A DNA stretch of 14,987 nucleotides from Syntrophaceae bacterium CG2_30_49_12 (GCA_001873675.1 MNZP01000031.1:1-14987), one strand, 5' to 3'. Positions 7,742 to 14,987 are shown, counted from the first letter of the stretch. Program-made: numbers and translations. Notes: generated from the sequence alone by a model not told the origin.

Positions 7742-8301
7742 GAATCGCCGGGGGGCAGGCCAGGGGCAGACGCATTAATCTCGGAAGGGGATATCGGACG
7801 AGGCCCACCTCTTGCCGGATCAGGGAAGCGCTCTTCAATATACTTCCTCCCATGGAAGGAATGTCATTTCTTGATCTTTACGCAGGAAGCGGAGCAATAG
7901 GCCTGGAGGCCTTAAGCAGGGGGGCGGCAAAGGTTGTCTTTGTTGAAAAGAATAAGGCGCTTGCCGATGTCATCAAGACAAACCTCGGCAGGACTGAATT
8001 TGAAGGCAGGTACGAAATCCTTGCCGTAGAGGGAAAAAGGGGTATCAGGGCGCTGGGTAAGAAGGGGATGCGGTTTGATTTCCTGTTTGCCGATCCGCCC
8101 TACGAGAGGGGTTTTGTCAGAGAAACCCTGCGGTGTATCGGTGAGGAAAGCTTGCTCTCCGAAGATAGTCTGGTCATCATCCAACACTCAATAAGGGAAA
8201 AAATAGAACAACGGCAGGCTCTCCAGTTTATCTTGATGGATCAGAGAAGGTACAGTGACACAATCCTGTCTTTTTTGAAATTAAACTTAAAGAAGGGATA
8301 G
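7738..8301 (+). CDS. rsmD: 16S rRNA (guanine(966)-N(2))-methyltransferase RsmD
   Basis: SAM-dependent methylation of G966 in 16S rRNA within the 30S subunit. The N-terminus MRIAGGQARGRRI is typical. FLDLYAGSGAIGLEALSRGA near residues 43-62 is the SAM-binding motif I, VFVEKN is motif II, and DPPY at D119-Y122 is the catalytic motif of N2-guanine/N6-adenine methyltransferases. The 187 residues match the family length. The ATG lies inside the asd stop (ATGA), and coaD follows after 8 bp. The rsmD-coaD pairing is widely conserved in bacteria and supports both assignments. Confidence 0.95.
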   Translation: MRIAGGQARGRRINLGRGYRTRPTSCRIREALFNILPPMEGMSFLDLYAGSGAIGLEALSRGAAKVVFVEKNKALADVIKTNLGRTEFEGRYEILAVEGKRGIRALGKKGMRFDFLFADPPYERGFVRETLRCIGEESLLSEDSLVIIQHSIREKIEQRQALQFILMDQRRYSDTILSFLKLNLKKG

Positions 8302-8309
8302 ATAGGCAT

Positions 8310-8810
8310 ATGAAAACAGCGGTGTACCCCGGTTCTTTTGATCCCATTACAAACGGGCATGTGGACATTATTACGAGAGGCTTGAAAATATTTGATAAGA
8401 TAATCGTCCTCATTGCCCATAACCCGGAGAAAAAATCTCTCTTTCCCGTTGAGGAAAGGATGGAGATGATCAGAGAAGTTATCAAAGAACATGAGAAAGA
8501 TCATCAGCGGGTAAAGGTTGACTATGCCCCTGGTCTCCTCGTGGACTACGTCAGGAATTCGGGCGCAAATGTTATCCTGAAAGGATTGAGAGCCGTGTCG
8601 GACTTCGAATATGAGTTTCAGATGACTCTCATCAACAGAAGGTTGAATAGAGATATAGAAACCGTGTTTCTCATGACCGGTTTCCGCTGGTTTTTCATAA
8701 GTTCCAGCATTGTAAAAGAGGCGGCCAGTCTGGGCGGGTCAGTAAAAGGAATGGTGCCGGACATCGTTTACCAGAGACTACAGCAAAAATACGGATTTTC
8801 AGCGTCATAA
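8310..8810 (+). CDS. coaD: Phosphopantetheine adenylyltransferase
   Basis: Transfers AMP from ATP to 4'-phosphopantetheine, giving dephospho-CoA, the penultimate step of CoA synthesis. YPGSFDPITNGHVDII contains the nucleotidyltransferase T/HxGH signature (T14-N-G-H17). Downstream are LLVDYVRNSGANVILKGLRAVSDFEYE, with the conserved GLR segment, and ISSSIVKEAASLGG (I130-G143), the second nucleotide-binding motif. The 166 residues are the normal length for the bacterial hexameric enzyme. The gene follows rsmD closely, and a purine-rich AGAAGGG lies about 13 nt before the ATG, so the ribosome binding site is ordinary to weak. Confidence 0.96.
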   Translation: MKTAVYPGSFDPITNGHVDIITRGLKIFDKIIVLIAHNPEKKSLFPVEERMEMIREVIKEHEKDHQRVKVDYAPGLLVDYVRNSGANVILKGLRAVSDFEYEFQMTLINRRLNRDIETVFLMTGFRWFFISSSIVKEAASLGGSVKGMVPDIVYQRLQQKYGFSAS

Positions 8811-8811
8811 C

Positions 8812-8816
8812 GGGAG
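8812..8816 (+). promoter_or_regulatory. Ribosome binding site for the aminotransferase gene
   Basis: GGGAG lies 5 nt before the ATG at 8822, in the 11-bp gap after coaD. It supports that start and read-through from coaD. Confidence 0.5.
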
Positions 8817-8821
8817 ATAAA

Positions 8822-10015
8822 ATGAAATTATCATCAAGAATATCCGGGATCAAACCTTCCCCTACCCTGGCAATTACCATGAAAGCCAATGCATTACGGG
8901 CAGAGGGAAGAGATGTTATCGGCTTTGGTGCAGGGGAACCTGATTTCGATACCCCCCTTCACATTAAAATGGCTGCCATCAAGGCCATTGAGGGAGGATT
9001 TACCAAGTACACCCCTGTCGGCGGTACAGATGAATTAAAAGATGCGATTATCCGTAAACTGCAGAAAGACAATCGGCTAAATTACTCCCGATCCGAGATT
9101 GTCGTTTCCTGCGGGGCCAAACATACCCTCTATAATCTTGCCCAGGTTCTCTTTGAAGAGGGTGATGAGGTTATCATTCCGTCGCCTTACTGGGTTTCCT
9201 ATCCCGATATCGTCGTCCTTGCCGGTGCGCAACCGGTCGTTGTGGAAACGAAAGAAACCGATGGCTTCAAGCTCCAGCCGGAGCAACTTGAAGGTGCAAT
9301 CAATAAACGTACAAAAGCGGTCATTTTGAACAGTCCCTCGAATCCGACCGGCGCCGCCTACAGCAGGACAGAACTGGAAATCCTGGCGGAGGTGATAGGC
9401 CGAAAGGGGATTTTCGTCATTTCCGACGACATTTACGAAAAGATCATTTATGACGATTTCCCCTTCTGTAATATTGCATCTATCAGTGAAGAGATGAAAA
9501 AGATGACGGTTGTCGTCAACGGTGTGTCCAAGGCTTACGCCATGACAGGCTGGAGGATCGGTTATGCCGCCGGACCTTCTGAAGTTATATCCGCCGTCAC
9601 CATGATTCAAAGTCAGAGCACATCTAATCCCTCTTCGATCTCGCAGAAAGCGGCCGTGGAGGCCCTGGTGGGAGATCAGGATGTTGTTACGGAAATGGTG
9701 GAGGAATTCAGGAAGAGAAGAAACTGTATCGTGGAAAAACTGGGCGCAATACCGGGCATTACCTGCATGAATCCTGCCGGGGCTTTCTACGTTTTCCCCA
9801 ACGTCTCTTTATTGTTCGGACGTTCATGGCGGGGAAAAACCATCTCTAATTCATCTGATCTTACCGAGTATCTCTTGGAAGAGGCCAATGTTGCTGTCGT
9901 GCCGGGCGGCGAGTTCGGTTGTGACCACCATATACGTCTCTCCTATGCCACATCCATGAAAAATATCGAAGAAGGGCTGCAACGGATAAGAGATGCCGTG
10001 GTGAAGCTTGACTGA
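8822..10015 (+). CDS. aspC: Pyridoxal-phosphate aminotransferase, class I, aspartate aminotransferase type
   Basis: Likely transaminates aspartate with 2-oxoglutarate (to oxaloacetate and glutamate), possibly also aromatic or prephenate substrates, in the cytosol. The 397 residues show the class I fold-type markers: GAGEPDFDTP near the N-terminus, YTPVGGTDELKDAI, a PYWVSYPD segment, NSPSNPTGAAYS, SDDIYEKIIYDD, and the PLP Schiff-base lysine K237 in VSKAYAMTGWRIGYAAGP. The carboxylate-binding arginine is R372 in HIRLSYATS. The start MKLSSRISGIKPSPTLAI is typical of the subgroup Ib enzymes also called AatA. Exact substrate preference cannot be read from sequence, so the symbol is a subgroup guess. 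It follows coaD by 11 bp and is the last gene before a repeat-containing gap. Confidence 0.88.
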   Translation: MKLSSRISGIKPSPTLAITMKANALRAEGRDVIGFGAGEPDFDTPLHIKMAAIKAIEGGFTKYTPVGGTDELKDAIIRKLQKDNRLNYSRSEIVVSCGAKHTLYNLAQVLFEEGDEVIIPSPYWVSYPDIVVLAGAQPVVVETKETDGFKLQPEQLEGAINKRTKAVILNSPSNPTGAAYSRTELEILAEVIGRKGIFVISDDIYEKIIYDDFPFCNIASISEEMKKMTVVVNGVSKAYAMTGWRIGYAAGPSEVISAVTMIQSQSTSNPSSISQKAAVEALVGDQDVVTEMVEEFRKRRNCIVEKLGAIPGITCMNPAGAFYVFPNVSLLFGRSWRGKTISNSSDLTEYLLEEANVAVVPGGEFGCDHHIRLSYATSMKNIEEGLQRIRDAVVKLD

Positions 10016-10031
10016 CCTGCAAAAGGCAAAT

Positions 10032-10086
10032 AGACTGAAGACCGAAGGCTGGAGGTCGCAAAAGCCTTCCGCCTTTAGCCTTCCGC
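10032..10086 (+). repeat. Degenerate inverted and direct repeat after the aminotransferase gene
   Basis: GAAGGCT at 10044-10050 is matched by AGCCTTC at 10063-10069 (7-bp stem, 12-nt loop). AGCCTTCCGC occurs twice, at 10063-10072 and 10077-10086, with a 14-nt period. The left part (ACTGAAGACCGAAGGCTGG) resembles a diverged version of the AGGCTGA tandem at the end of dxr. The rest of the 121-bp gap from 10016 to 10136 holds no gene that I can support. Confidence 0.6.
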
Positions 10087-10096
10087 AAATTTGCCA

Positions 10097-10126
10097 TTGA
10101 ATGTAGTTCTCCCCTCATGTTATATC
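10097..10126 (+). promoter_or_regulatory. Weak candidate promoter for ispG
   Basis: TTGAAT (10097-10102) and TATATC (10121-10126) are 18 bp apart. If used, transcription would begin near 10133, only a few bases before the ispG ATG at 10137, giving a nearly leaderless mRNA. The match is modest. Confidence 0.3.
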
Positions 10127-10136
10127 TTTACCCACC

Positions 10137-11213
10137 ATGAACAACTCATCAGAAAGGTTTAACAAAAGAAGGAAAACGAGACCTGTTTTCTTAGGCGGTG
10201 TCCAGATAGGCGGCGATGCGCCTGTCGTCGTTCAATCCATGACCTGTACCGATACGAGGGATGTAAAGGCCACTGTCACGCAGATCAGGCAGCTTGAGGA
10301 GGCAGGTTGTGAGGTCGTCAGGGTTGCAGTTCCCGATAGGGCGGCGGCGGCGGCCCTGACAGAGATCAAGAAACAAATCACGATACCACTTATTGCCGAC
10401 ATACATTTTAATCCTCACCTTGCCATTCTCGCAATCAGAATGGGTGTGGATGGCATCAGGATCAACCCGGGAAATATCGGCCCGGAAAAAATAAAGGAGA
10501 TCGTCAGGTTTGCGAAACCCCGGAATTGCGTGATTCGCCTTGGCATCAACGCCGGATCTCTCGAAAAGGATATCTTGGTAAAGTACGGAGGACCAACCGC
10601 CGATGCCCTGGCCGAGAGCGCTATGAGGAGTCTTGCCCTTCTCGAGGATATGGGCGCTCCCGCAATTAAGCTGTCAATGAAATCTTCAGATGTGTCCACC
10701 ATGGTTGAAGTATATCGAACCGTATCATCACAGACAGATTACCCCCTTCACCTTGGCGTAACAGAGGCGGGGAGCCTATTGCCTGCCGCCATCAAGTCTT
10801 CTATCGGTATCGGGATTCTTCTCTATGAGGGGATTGGGGATACGATCAGGGTTTCGATAACCGGCAATCCCGTACCTGAAATTGATGTGGCCTACGGGAT
10901 ACTCCGGGCGATGAACATCAGAAAGGTAGGTCCTGACATCATATCCTGTCCTACCTGCGGCCGCTGTGAGATTGATCTTCTCAAGCTGACGGAAGAAGTG
11001 GAGGAAAGGTTGGCCGGGATGAAGGCATATCTCAAGATCGCCCTGATGGGGTGTGTGGTTAACGGGCCCGGTGAGGCTGCCGAGGCAGACATAGGAATTG
11101 CCGGTGGCCGCGGCTGGGGAATGCTTTTCAAAAAAGGCCAGGCGATCAGGAAAATAAAGGAGAGAGATTTTGTCCGGGTGTTGCTGGAAGAAATAGAAGA
11201 ATTAACAAATTAA
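10137..11213 (+). CDS. ispG: 4-hydroxy-3-methylbut-2-en-1-yl diphosphate synthase (flavodoxin/ferredoxin)
   Basis: Iron-sulfur enzyme converting 2-C-methyl-D-erythritol 2,4-cyclodiphosphate to HMBPP, the penultimate MEP step. The 358 residues match the short bacterial form without the plant/chlamydial insert. The N-terminal TIM-barrel part has GGDAPVVVQSMTCTDT and LIADIHFNPHLA, and GIRINPGNIG lies further on. The C-terminal [4Fe-4S] ligands are C271 and C274 (SCPTCGRC) and C306, with E313 in GCVVNGPGE as the expected fourth ligand. No Shine-Dalgarno precedes the ATG. The only in-frame upstream ATG, at 10101, is followed directly by a stop. Later starts would remove the conserved N-terminus, so this start is kept. 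The stop TAA lies inside the first unit of a palindromic tandem repeat. dxr, the pathway's committed enzyme, lies about 7 kb upstream. Confidence 0.96.
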   Translation: MNNSSERFNKRRKTRPVFLGGVQIGGDAPVVVQSMTCTDTRDVKATVTQIRQLEEAGCEVVRVAVPDRAAAAALTEIKKQITIPLIADIHFNPHLAILAIRMGVDGIRINPGNIGPEKIKEIVRFAKPRNCVIRLGINAGSLEKDILVKYGGPTADALAESAMRSLALLEDMGAPAIKLSMKSSDVSTMVEVYRTVSSQTDYPLHLGVTEAGSLLPAAIKSSIGIGILLYEGIGDTIRVSITGNPVPEIDVAYGILRAMNIRKVGPDIISCPTCGRCEIDLLKLTEEVEERLAGMKAYLKIALMGCVVNGPGEAAEADIGIAGGRGWGMLFKKGQAIRKIKERDFVRVLLEEIEELTN

Positions 11214-11281
11214 TTGGACGCGACAGAGCGCGTCCCTCCAAACGAATTAATTGGCCACGACGGAGCGTGGCCCTCCAAACG
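11208..11281 (+). repeat. Two 37-bp tandem palindromic units, first containing the ispG stop
   Basis: Unit 1 (11208-11244) and unit 2 (11245-11281) both run from AATTAATTGG to CTCCAAACG. Unit 1 has stem GGACGCG / CGCGTCC (11216-11222, 11229-11235, loop ACAGAG). Unit 2 has GGCCACG / CGTGGCC (11253-11259, 11266-11272, loop ACGGAG). The two stems differ at two base pairs, and both changes are compensatory, so pairing is retained. No T tract follows. Confidence 0.85.
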
Positions 11282-11307
11282 GTGGAGGGACGCGCTCCGT
11301 CGTGGCC
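11253..11307 (+). repeat. 55-bp near-palindrome formed by unit 2 and an inverted chimeric unit
   Basis: GGCCACGACGGAGCG (11253-11267) is the exact reverse complement of 11293-11307. Inside it CCCTCCA (11271-11277) pairs with TGGAGGG (11283-11289) around a 5-nt loop, on the same centre of symmetry. The inverted unit is a mosaic: its outer half matches unit 2, whereas 11283-11297 is the exact reverse complement of 11226-11240 in unit 1. It resembles a REP/BIME cluster. No repeat-associated transposase is in view. Confidence 0.8.
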
Positions 11308-11333
11308 GGAAGTATTGCAGGGGTAGGTTGTAT

Positions 11334-11342
11334 TAAGGAGGT
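11334..11342 (+). promoter_or_regulatory. Strong ribosome binding site for proS
   Basis: TAAGGAGGT is a near-perfect complement of the 16S rRNA 3' end. GGAGG ends 4 nt before the ATG at 11346, slightly closer than usual. I see no convincing promoter and no T-box motif in the gap. Confidence 0.8.
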
Positions 11343-11345
11343 CTA

Positions 11346-13076
11346 ATGCGTTATTCGGAAATGTTCTTGCCCACAGGAAGGGAGATTCCTTCCGATGCGG
11401 AGGTTGTCAGTCACCAGCTCATGATCAGAGCGGGAATGATAAGGAAGTTGGCCAGTGGCATCTATTCATACCTTCCCACAGGCTACAGGGTAATTCGGAA
11501 GGTGGAACAGATCGTCCGGGAAGAGATGAACAGGGCCGGCGCTGAGGAGGTACTTCTTCCCCTGGTACAGCCTGCTGAACTCTGGCAGGAATCAGGCCGA
11601 TGGGTGCACTATGGTAAAGAACTTCTCAGGTTCAGAGATCGCCACGACAGGGAGTACTGCCTTGGTCCTACCCACGAGGAGGTCATCACCGACCTTGTCC
11701 GCCATGAAATCAAGACCTATCGTCAGCTTCCTAAAAACCTCTATCAGATCCAGACCAAATTCCGCGACGAGATCAGGCCAAGGTTCGGGGTCATGCGCTG
11801 CCGGGAGTTCGGCATGAAGGACGCCTACAGCTTTGATACTGACGAGGAAGGCGCCGGGATAACCTACGGAAAGATGTTTAATGCCTATAACAGAATATTC
11901 AGGCGGTGTGGTCTCAGGTTCAGTGCGGTAGAGGCTGATACGGGCAACATCGGGGGGAGTTTTTCCCATGAATTTATGGTGATCGCCGCTTCGGGAGAAG
12001 ACAGCCTCGTCTTCTGCAATGTCTGTGATTATGCGGCAAACATCGAAAGGGCAGAGATTGCCAGACCTCTTCAAGAGAAAATTGATGAAAAAAACTTACT
12101 CCCCCTTGAGGAGGTCTATACACCTGGGGTGAGGACGATCGAAGATGTCTCCTCATTTCTGCAGGTAAACCCGCAGGACGTGGTAAAAACACTGGTCTTT
12201 AATGCGGATGGTCAGCCTATCACTGTGCTTGTAAGAGGCAATGGAGACATCAATCCCATCAAGCTGAAAAACTATCTCGGATGTGATCTCCTCGAACTGG
12301 CAACGGATGAAATGATTTATCAGGCGACAGGTTCCACAAGGGGGTTCGCCGGGGCCGTGGGGATCAAAACGGAGATCATCGCCGATTATTCTCTCCTCGA
12401 ACTGGCCATGGGCAATTTTGTCATGGGGGCCAACAGAGAAGATTACCACATAAAAAATGTAAACATGGGGAGAGATTTTGAGGTCAAGGCATTCGCCGAT
12501 TTAAGACTGGTAAAGGAAACAGATCACTGCCCCCGTTGCGAAAGTACGCTTAAATTTGCCAGAGGGATAGAAGTAGGTCACATCTTTAAATTGGGCGCCA
12601 AATACAGCAAGGCGATGAGGGCCACCTACCTTGACAAGAATGGCCAGGAGCAATACATGGTCATGGGCTGTTACGGTATCGGTATCGGGAGGACAGTTGC
12701 GGCATGTATAGAGCAGAATCATGACGAAGACGGCATGATATGGCCCATGCCGCTGGCGCCTCACCATGTCATTATCACGCCGGTTAATATTAACGACAAG
12801 TCCCAATTAATTGCCGCCGAAGATCTCTATCAATCCCTCCGTGGAAAAGGCGTTGAGGTCATCCTGGACGACAGGGATGGCCGGGCGGGAATAAAGTTCA
12901 AAGATGCCGATCTGATCGGTATTCCGCTAAGAGTAACGATCGGACCCAAGAGGCTCGCCGAGGGAAAGGTAGAGATCAGAACAAGGAAATCAGGTGACGT
13001 GGAAACCCTCCCGCTAAAAGAGGCGACGGATTTTATCATCAAATGCATTAACAAAGAAATGTCATGCTACGCATAA
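11346..13076 (+). CDS. proS: Prolyl-tRNA synthetase, bacterial type with editing insertion
   Basis: Charges tRNA-Pro with proline, in the cytosol. The 576 residues match the bacterial form. The class II motifs are in order: motif 1 around EEVLLPLVQPAELWQESGRW, motif 2 FRDEIRPRFGVMRCREFGMKDAYSF, and motif 3 GCYGIGIGRTVAACIEQ. Between motifs 2 and 3 (about residues 225-385) is the INS/YbaK-like domain (VNPQDVVKTLVFNADG, GFAGAVGIK), which hydrolyses mischarged Ala-tRNA-Pro. The C-terminal anticodon-binding domain contains DRDGRAGIKFKDADLIGIPLRVTIG. It has a strong ribosome binding site and overlaps the downstream rel by 13 nt. It lies 132 bp after ispG, with a repeat cluster between them. Confidence 0.97.
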   Translation: MRYSEMFLPTGREIPSDAEVVSHQLMIRAGMIRKLASGIYSYLPTGYRVIRKVEQIVREEMNRAGAEEVLLPLVQPAELWQESGRWVHYGKELLRFRDRHDREYCLGPTHEEVITDLVRHEIKTYRQLPKNLYQIQTKFRDEIRPRFGVMRCREFGMKDAYSFDTDEEGAGITYGKMFNAYNRIFRRCGLRFSAVEADTGNIGGSFSHEFMVIAASGEDSLVFCNVCDYAANIERAEIARPLQEKIDEKNLLPLEEVYTPGVRTIEDVSSFLQVNPQDVVKTLVFNADGQPITVLVRGNGDINPIKLKNYLGCDLLELATDEMIYQATGSTRGFAGAVGIKTEIIADYSLLELAMGNFVMGANREDYHIKNVNMGRDFEVKAFADLRLVKETDHCPRCESTLKFARGIEVGHIFKLGAKYSKAMRATYLDKNGQEQYMVMGCYGIGIGRTVAACIEQNHDEDGMIWPMPLAPHHVIITPVNINDKSQLIAAEDLYQSLRGKGVEVILDDRDGRAGIKFKDADLIGIPLRVTIGPKRLAEGKVEIRTRKSGDVETLPLKEATDFIIKCINKEMSCYA

Positions 13077-14987
13077 CGGATATCCTGGACAAGACCCAAT
13101 CCTATCTCTCTCCGGAGGAACTGGAAATCATAGAAAAAGCGTATATCTTTTCCGCTTCCGTCCATCAGGGATATGTACGCCTGTCCGGAGAACCTTATCT
13201 TACCCATCCGATGGAGGTAGCCGGGATACTTGCCGACATGAAGCTGGATGCAGCGACCATCGTCACCGGTTTACTCCACGATACAGTGGAGGATACCCTG
13301 ACAACTCCCGAACAGATAGAAGAAACTTTCGGTAAGGAAGTCGCTTTTCTTGTAAACGGACTGACCAAGATAAGTAAGATCACCCTTGGAAGTCAGGAAG
13401 AACGACAGGCGGAAAATTTCAGGAAGATGATCCTGGCCATGTCTTCGGATATCAGGATACTCCTGGTACGGCTGGCGGATAGAATCCACAACATGAGAAC
13501 CCTTGAATTTCAAACACCTGAAAGACAGCAATTCATCGCCACAGAGACGCTTGAATTATACGCCCCACTGGCAAACCGCCTCGGTATCTACTGGATGCAG
13601 GTAGAACTGGAAGATCTGGCCTTCCGGTATCTCCATTTTGAAGCGTATCATGAACTGGCCAAACGGGTAGCAAAGAAAAAAGAGAAGAGAGAAAGATATA
13701 CCGCAGAGGTAAAGTCCATTTTACGAAAGGAGATGGACAGATTCGGCATTAAGTGTGAGGTTGAGGGGCGGGCAAAGCATTTTTACAGTATCTATAAAAA
13801 AATGCAGAGACAGCAGATCAACTTCGATGAGGTCTATGACCTTACCGCCTTCAGGATCATCCTCGACTCAGATAAGGAAATTGAATGTTACGAAGTGTTA
13901 AGTATTATCCACGCCCTCTGGAAACCGGTGCCGGGGCGTTTTAAAGATTATATCGCCATGCCGAAGGCAAACAATTATCGCTCCCTTCATACAACGGTCA
14001 TCGGCCCTTATGGCGAGAGGGTAGAGATTCAGATCCGCACCCGGCCCATGCATGAATGGGCGGAAGGGGGTATTGCCGCCCACTGGAGATACAAAGAGGA
14101 ACGGGACGCCTATCTTGGCGACGATGAGGAACAGATCAAAAAGCTGCGAGAATTGTTAGAGGCTCAACAGGAACTGAAACATCCCCGGGAATTCATGACC
14201 AATTTAAAGCTGGCCCTTTTCCCGGAGGAGGTCTATGTGTTCACTCCGAAGGGCGAAGTAAAATCCTTTCCTCGAGGTGCCACTCCTATTGACTTTGCCT
14301 ACAGTATTCATACGGATGTCGGCCATCAGTGCGTCGGGGCCAAGATTAACAGAAAAATTGTGCCCCTTAAGTATGAACTCGTCAATGGCGATACCGTTGA
14401 AATTATCACCCAGGCAGGGCATCACCCCAGTAAGGACTGGTTGAAATATGCCGTTACCTCAAGGGCCAGAGCCAAGATAAGAAACTGGGTAAAAACAGAG
14501 GAAGGAGAAAAGAGTGTCACCCTCGGTAAAGACCTTCTGGAGAGCGAATGCAAAAAGCACCATCTGAAATTGAGTCAAATTATCAAATCCGAAGAAATCA
14601 AAAAAATCTACGAGGAATACTCCATAGATTCACCCGAAGACCTGATGGCTATTGTCGGTTATGGAAGGGTATCACCCAAACGAATCGTTCAGTATTTCTT
14701 GCCCGAGGACGAGACAAAGGTTGACAAAACCATTCCTGAGAAGAAAAAGAAGAGAAGTTCTGATTCTGTGGGTATTTCCCTGACCGGCATCGAAGATGTC
14801 ATGGTCAAGTTTGCAAAATGCTGCCATCCTATTCCGGGTGATGAAATTATAGGATACATCTCAAGGGGCAGGGGGGTAGTAATTCACGCGGTAGGCTGTC
14901 CCAGTATCGAAAATATAGATCACGAAAGACTTGTTGACGTCGCCTGGAACATCAAGGAAAAACACCTCTATCCGGTACAGATGAGAG
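13064..14987 (+). CDS. rel: Bifunctional (p)ppGpp synthetase/hydrolase, Rel/SpoT type (3' end cut by window edge)
   Basis: Makes and degrades the stringent-response alarmone (p)ppGpp. The ATG lies within the end of proS, and the frame stays open through 641 codons to the right edge. Order of domains: HD hydrolase (about residues 20-190) with intact HDTVED starting at H72-D73 and RLADRIHNMRTL; synthetase (about 230-345) with GRAKHFYSIYKKM, YDLTAFRII and IQIRTRPMHEWAEGG; TGS (about 388-450) with VYVFTPKGEVKSFPRGATPIDFAY; a helical region; and a zinc-finger/CC segment with C586-C587 in KCCHPIPGDE. The synthetase loop reads R292-F-K-D295 (RFKDYIAMPK), the RxKD form of bifunctional enzymes rather than the ExDD form of RelA. 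The missing part should be roughly 80-100 residues, mainly the ACT domain. The ribosome binding site is weak, so translation is probably coupled to proS. Confidence 0.95.
   Translation, partial: MLRITDILDKTQSYLSPEELEIIEKAYIFSASVHQGYVRLSGEPYLTHPMEVAGILADMKLDAATIVTGLLHDTVEDTLTTPEQIEETFGKEVAFLVNGLTKISKITLGSQEERQAENFRKMILAMSSDIRILLVRLADRIHNMRTLEFQTPERQQFIATETLELYAPLANRLGIYWMQVELEDLAFRYLHFEAYHELAKRVAKKKEKRERYTAEVKSILRKEMDRFGIKCEVEGRAKHFYSIYKKMQRQQINFDEVYDLTAFRIILDSDKEIECYEVLSIIHALWKPVPGRFKDYIAMPKANNYRSLHTTVIGPYGERVEIQIRTRPMHEWAEGGIAAHWRYKEERDAYLGDDEEQIKKLRELLEAQQELKHPREFMTNLKLALFPEEVYVFTPKGEVKSFPRGATPIDFAYSIHTDVGHQCVGAKINRKIVPLKYELVNGDTVEIITQAGHHPSKDWLKYAVTSRARAKIRNWVKTEEGEKSVTLGKDLLESECKKHHLKLSQIIKSEEIKKIYEEYSIDSPEDLMAIVGYGRVSPKRIVQYFLPEDETKVDKTIPEKKKKRSSDSVGISLTGIEDVMVKFAKCCHPIPGDEIIGYISRGRGVVIHAVGCPSIENIDHERLVDVAWNIKEKHLYPVQMR

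Noticed and set aside
9077..9610. Minus-strand open frame of 177 codons
   Set aside because: Antisense to the PLP-binding core of the aminotransferase; no domain and no ribosome binding site of note.
11208..11307. Possible CRISPR array or T-box leader before proS
   Set aside because: Only two direct copies occur, back to back with no spacers, and none of the T-box conserved segments or an antiterminator/terminator pair with a T run is present.

Overview
The window is a compact, almost entirely plus-strand run of bacterial housekeeping genes of moderate GC content. Both edges cut a gene. Gene content (short pyruvoyl-type Psd plus CDP-alcohol PssA, RseP, a ProRS with an editing insertion, one bifunctional Rel) and order suggest a Gram-negative bacterium, most likely an anaerobic member of the Desulfobacterota (former Deltaproteobacteria, for example Syntrophia-like). 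The taxon is inferred from synteny and style, not from a marker search.

Layout: (1) 1-2074, the C-terminal two thirds of a large SNF2-family helicase of the kind often found in defence or restriction islands. (2) 2129-5142, dxr, rseP, tsaB: isoprenoid precursor synthesis, regulated intramembrane proteolysis and tRNA t6A modification. (3) 5250-8810, a probable promoter and then psd-pssA-asd-rsmD, joined by three successive 4-nt ATGA overlaps, followed closely by coaD. (4) 8822-10015, an aspartate/aromatic-type aminotransferase. (5) 10137-11213, ispG, the second MEP-pathway gene in the window. (6) 11346-14987, proS overlapping a bifunctional (p)ppGpp synthetase/hydrolase (rel) that runs off the right edge.

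Functionally, dxr and ispG serve isoprenoid synthesis, psd and pssA make phosphatidylethanolamine, asd and the aminotransferase act around aspartate, coaD makes CoA, and rsmD, tsaB and proS serve translation. Rel couples amino-acid supply to growth.

There is no convincing novel multi-gene system. The most interesting non-coding signal is the series of palindromic or repeated elements at gene ends. Three stop codons (dxr, tsaB, ispG) lie inside such elements, and a fourth element follows the aminotransferase. The ispG-proS gap holds two 37-bp tandem copies whose hairpin stems differ by compensatory changes, plus an inverted chimeric third copy. The other point of interest is the helicase fragment sitting where the usual dxr neighbours (uppS/cdsA) would be expected.
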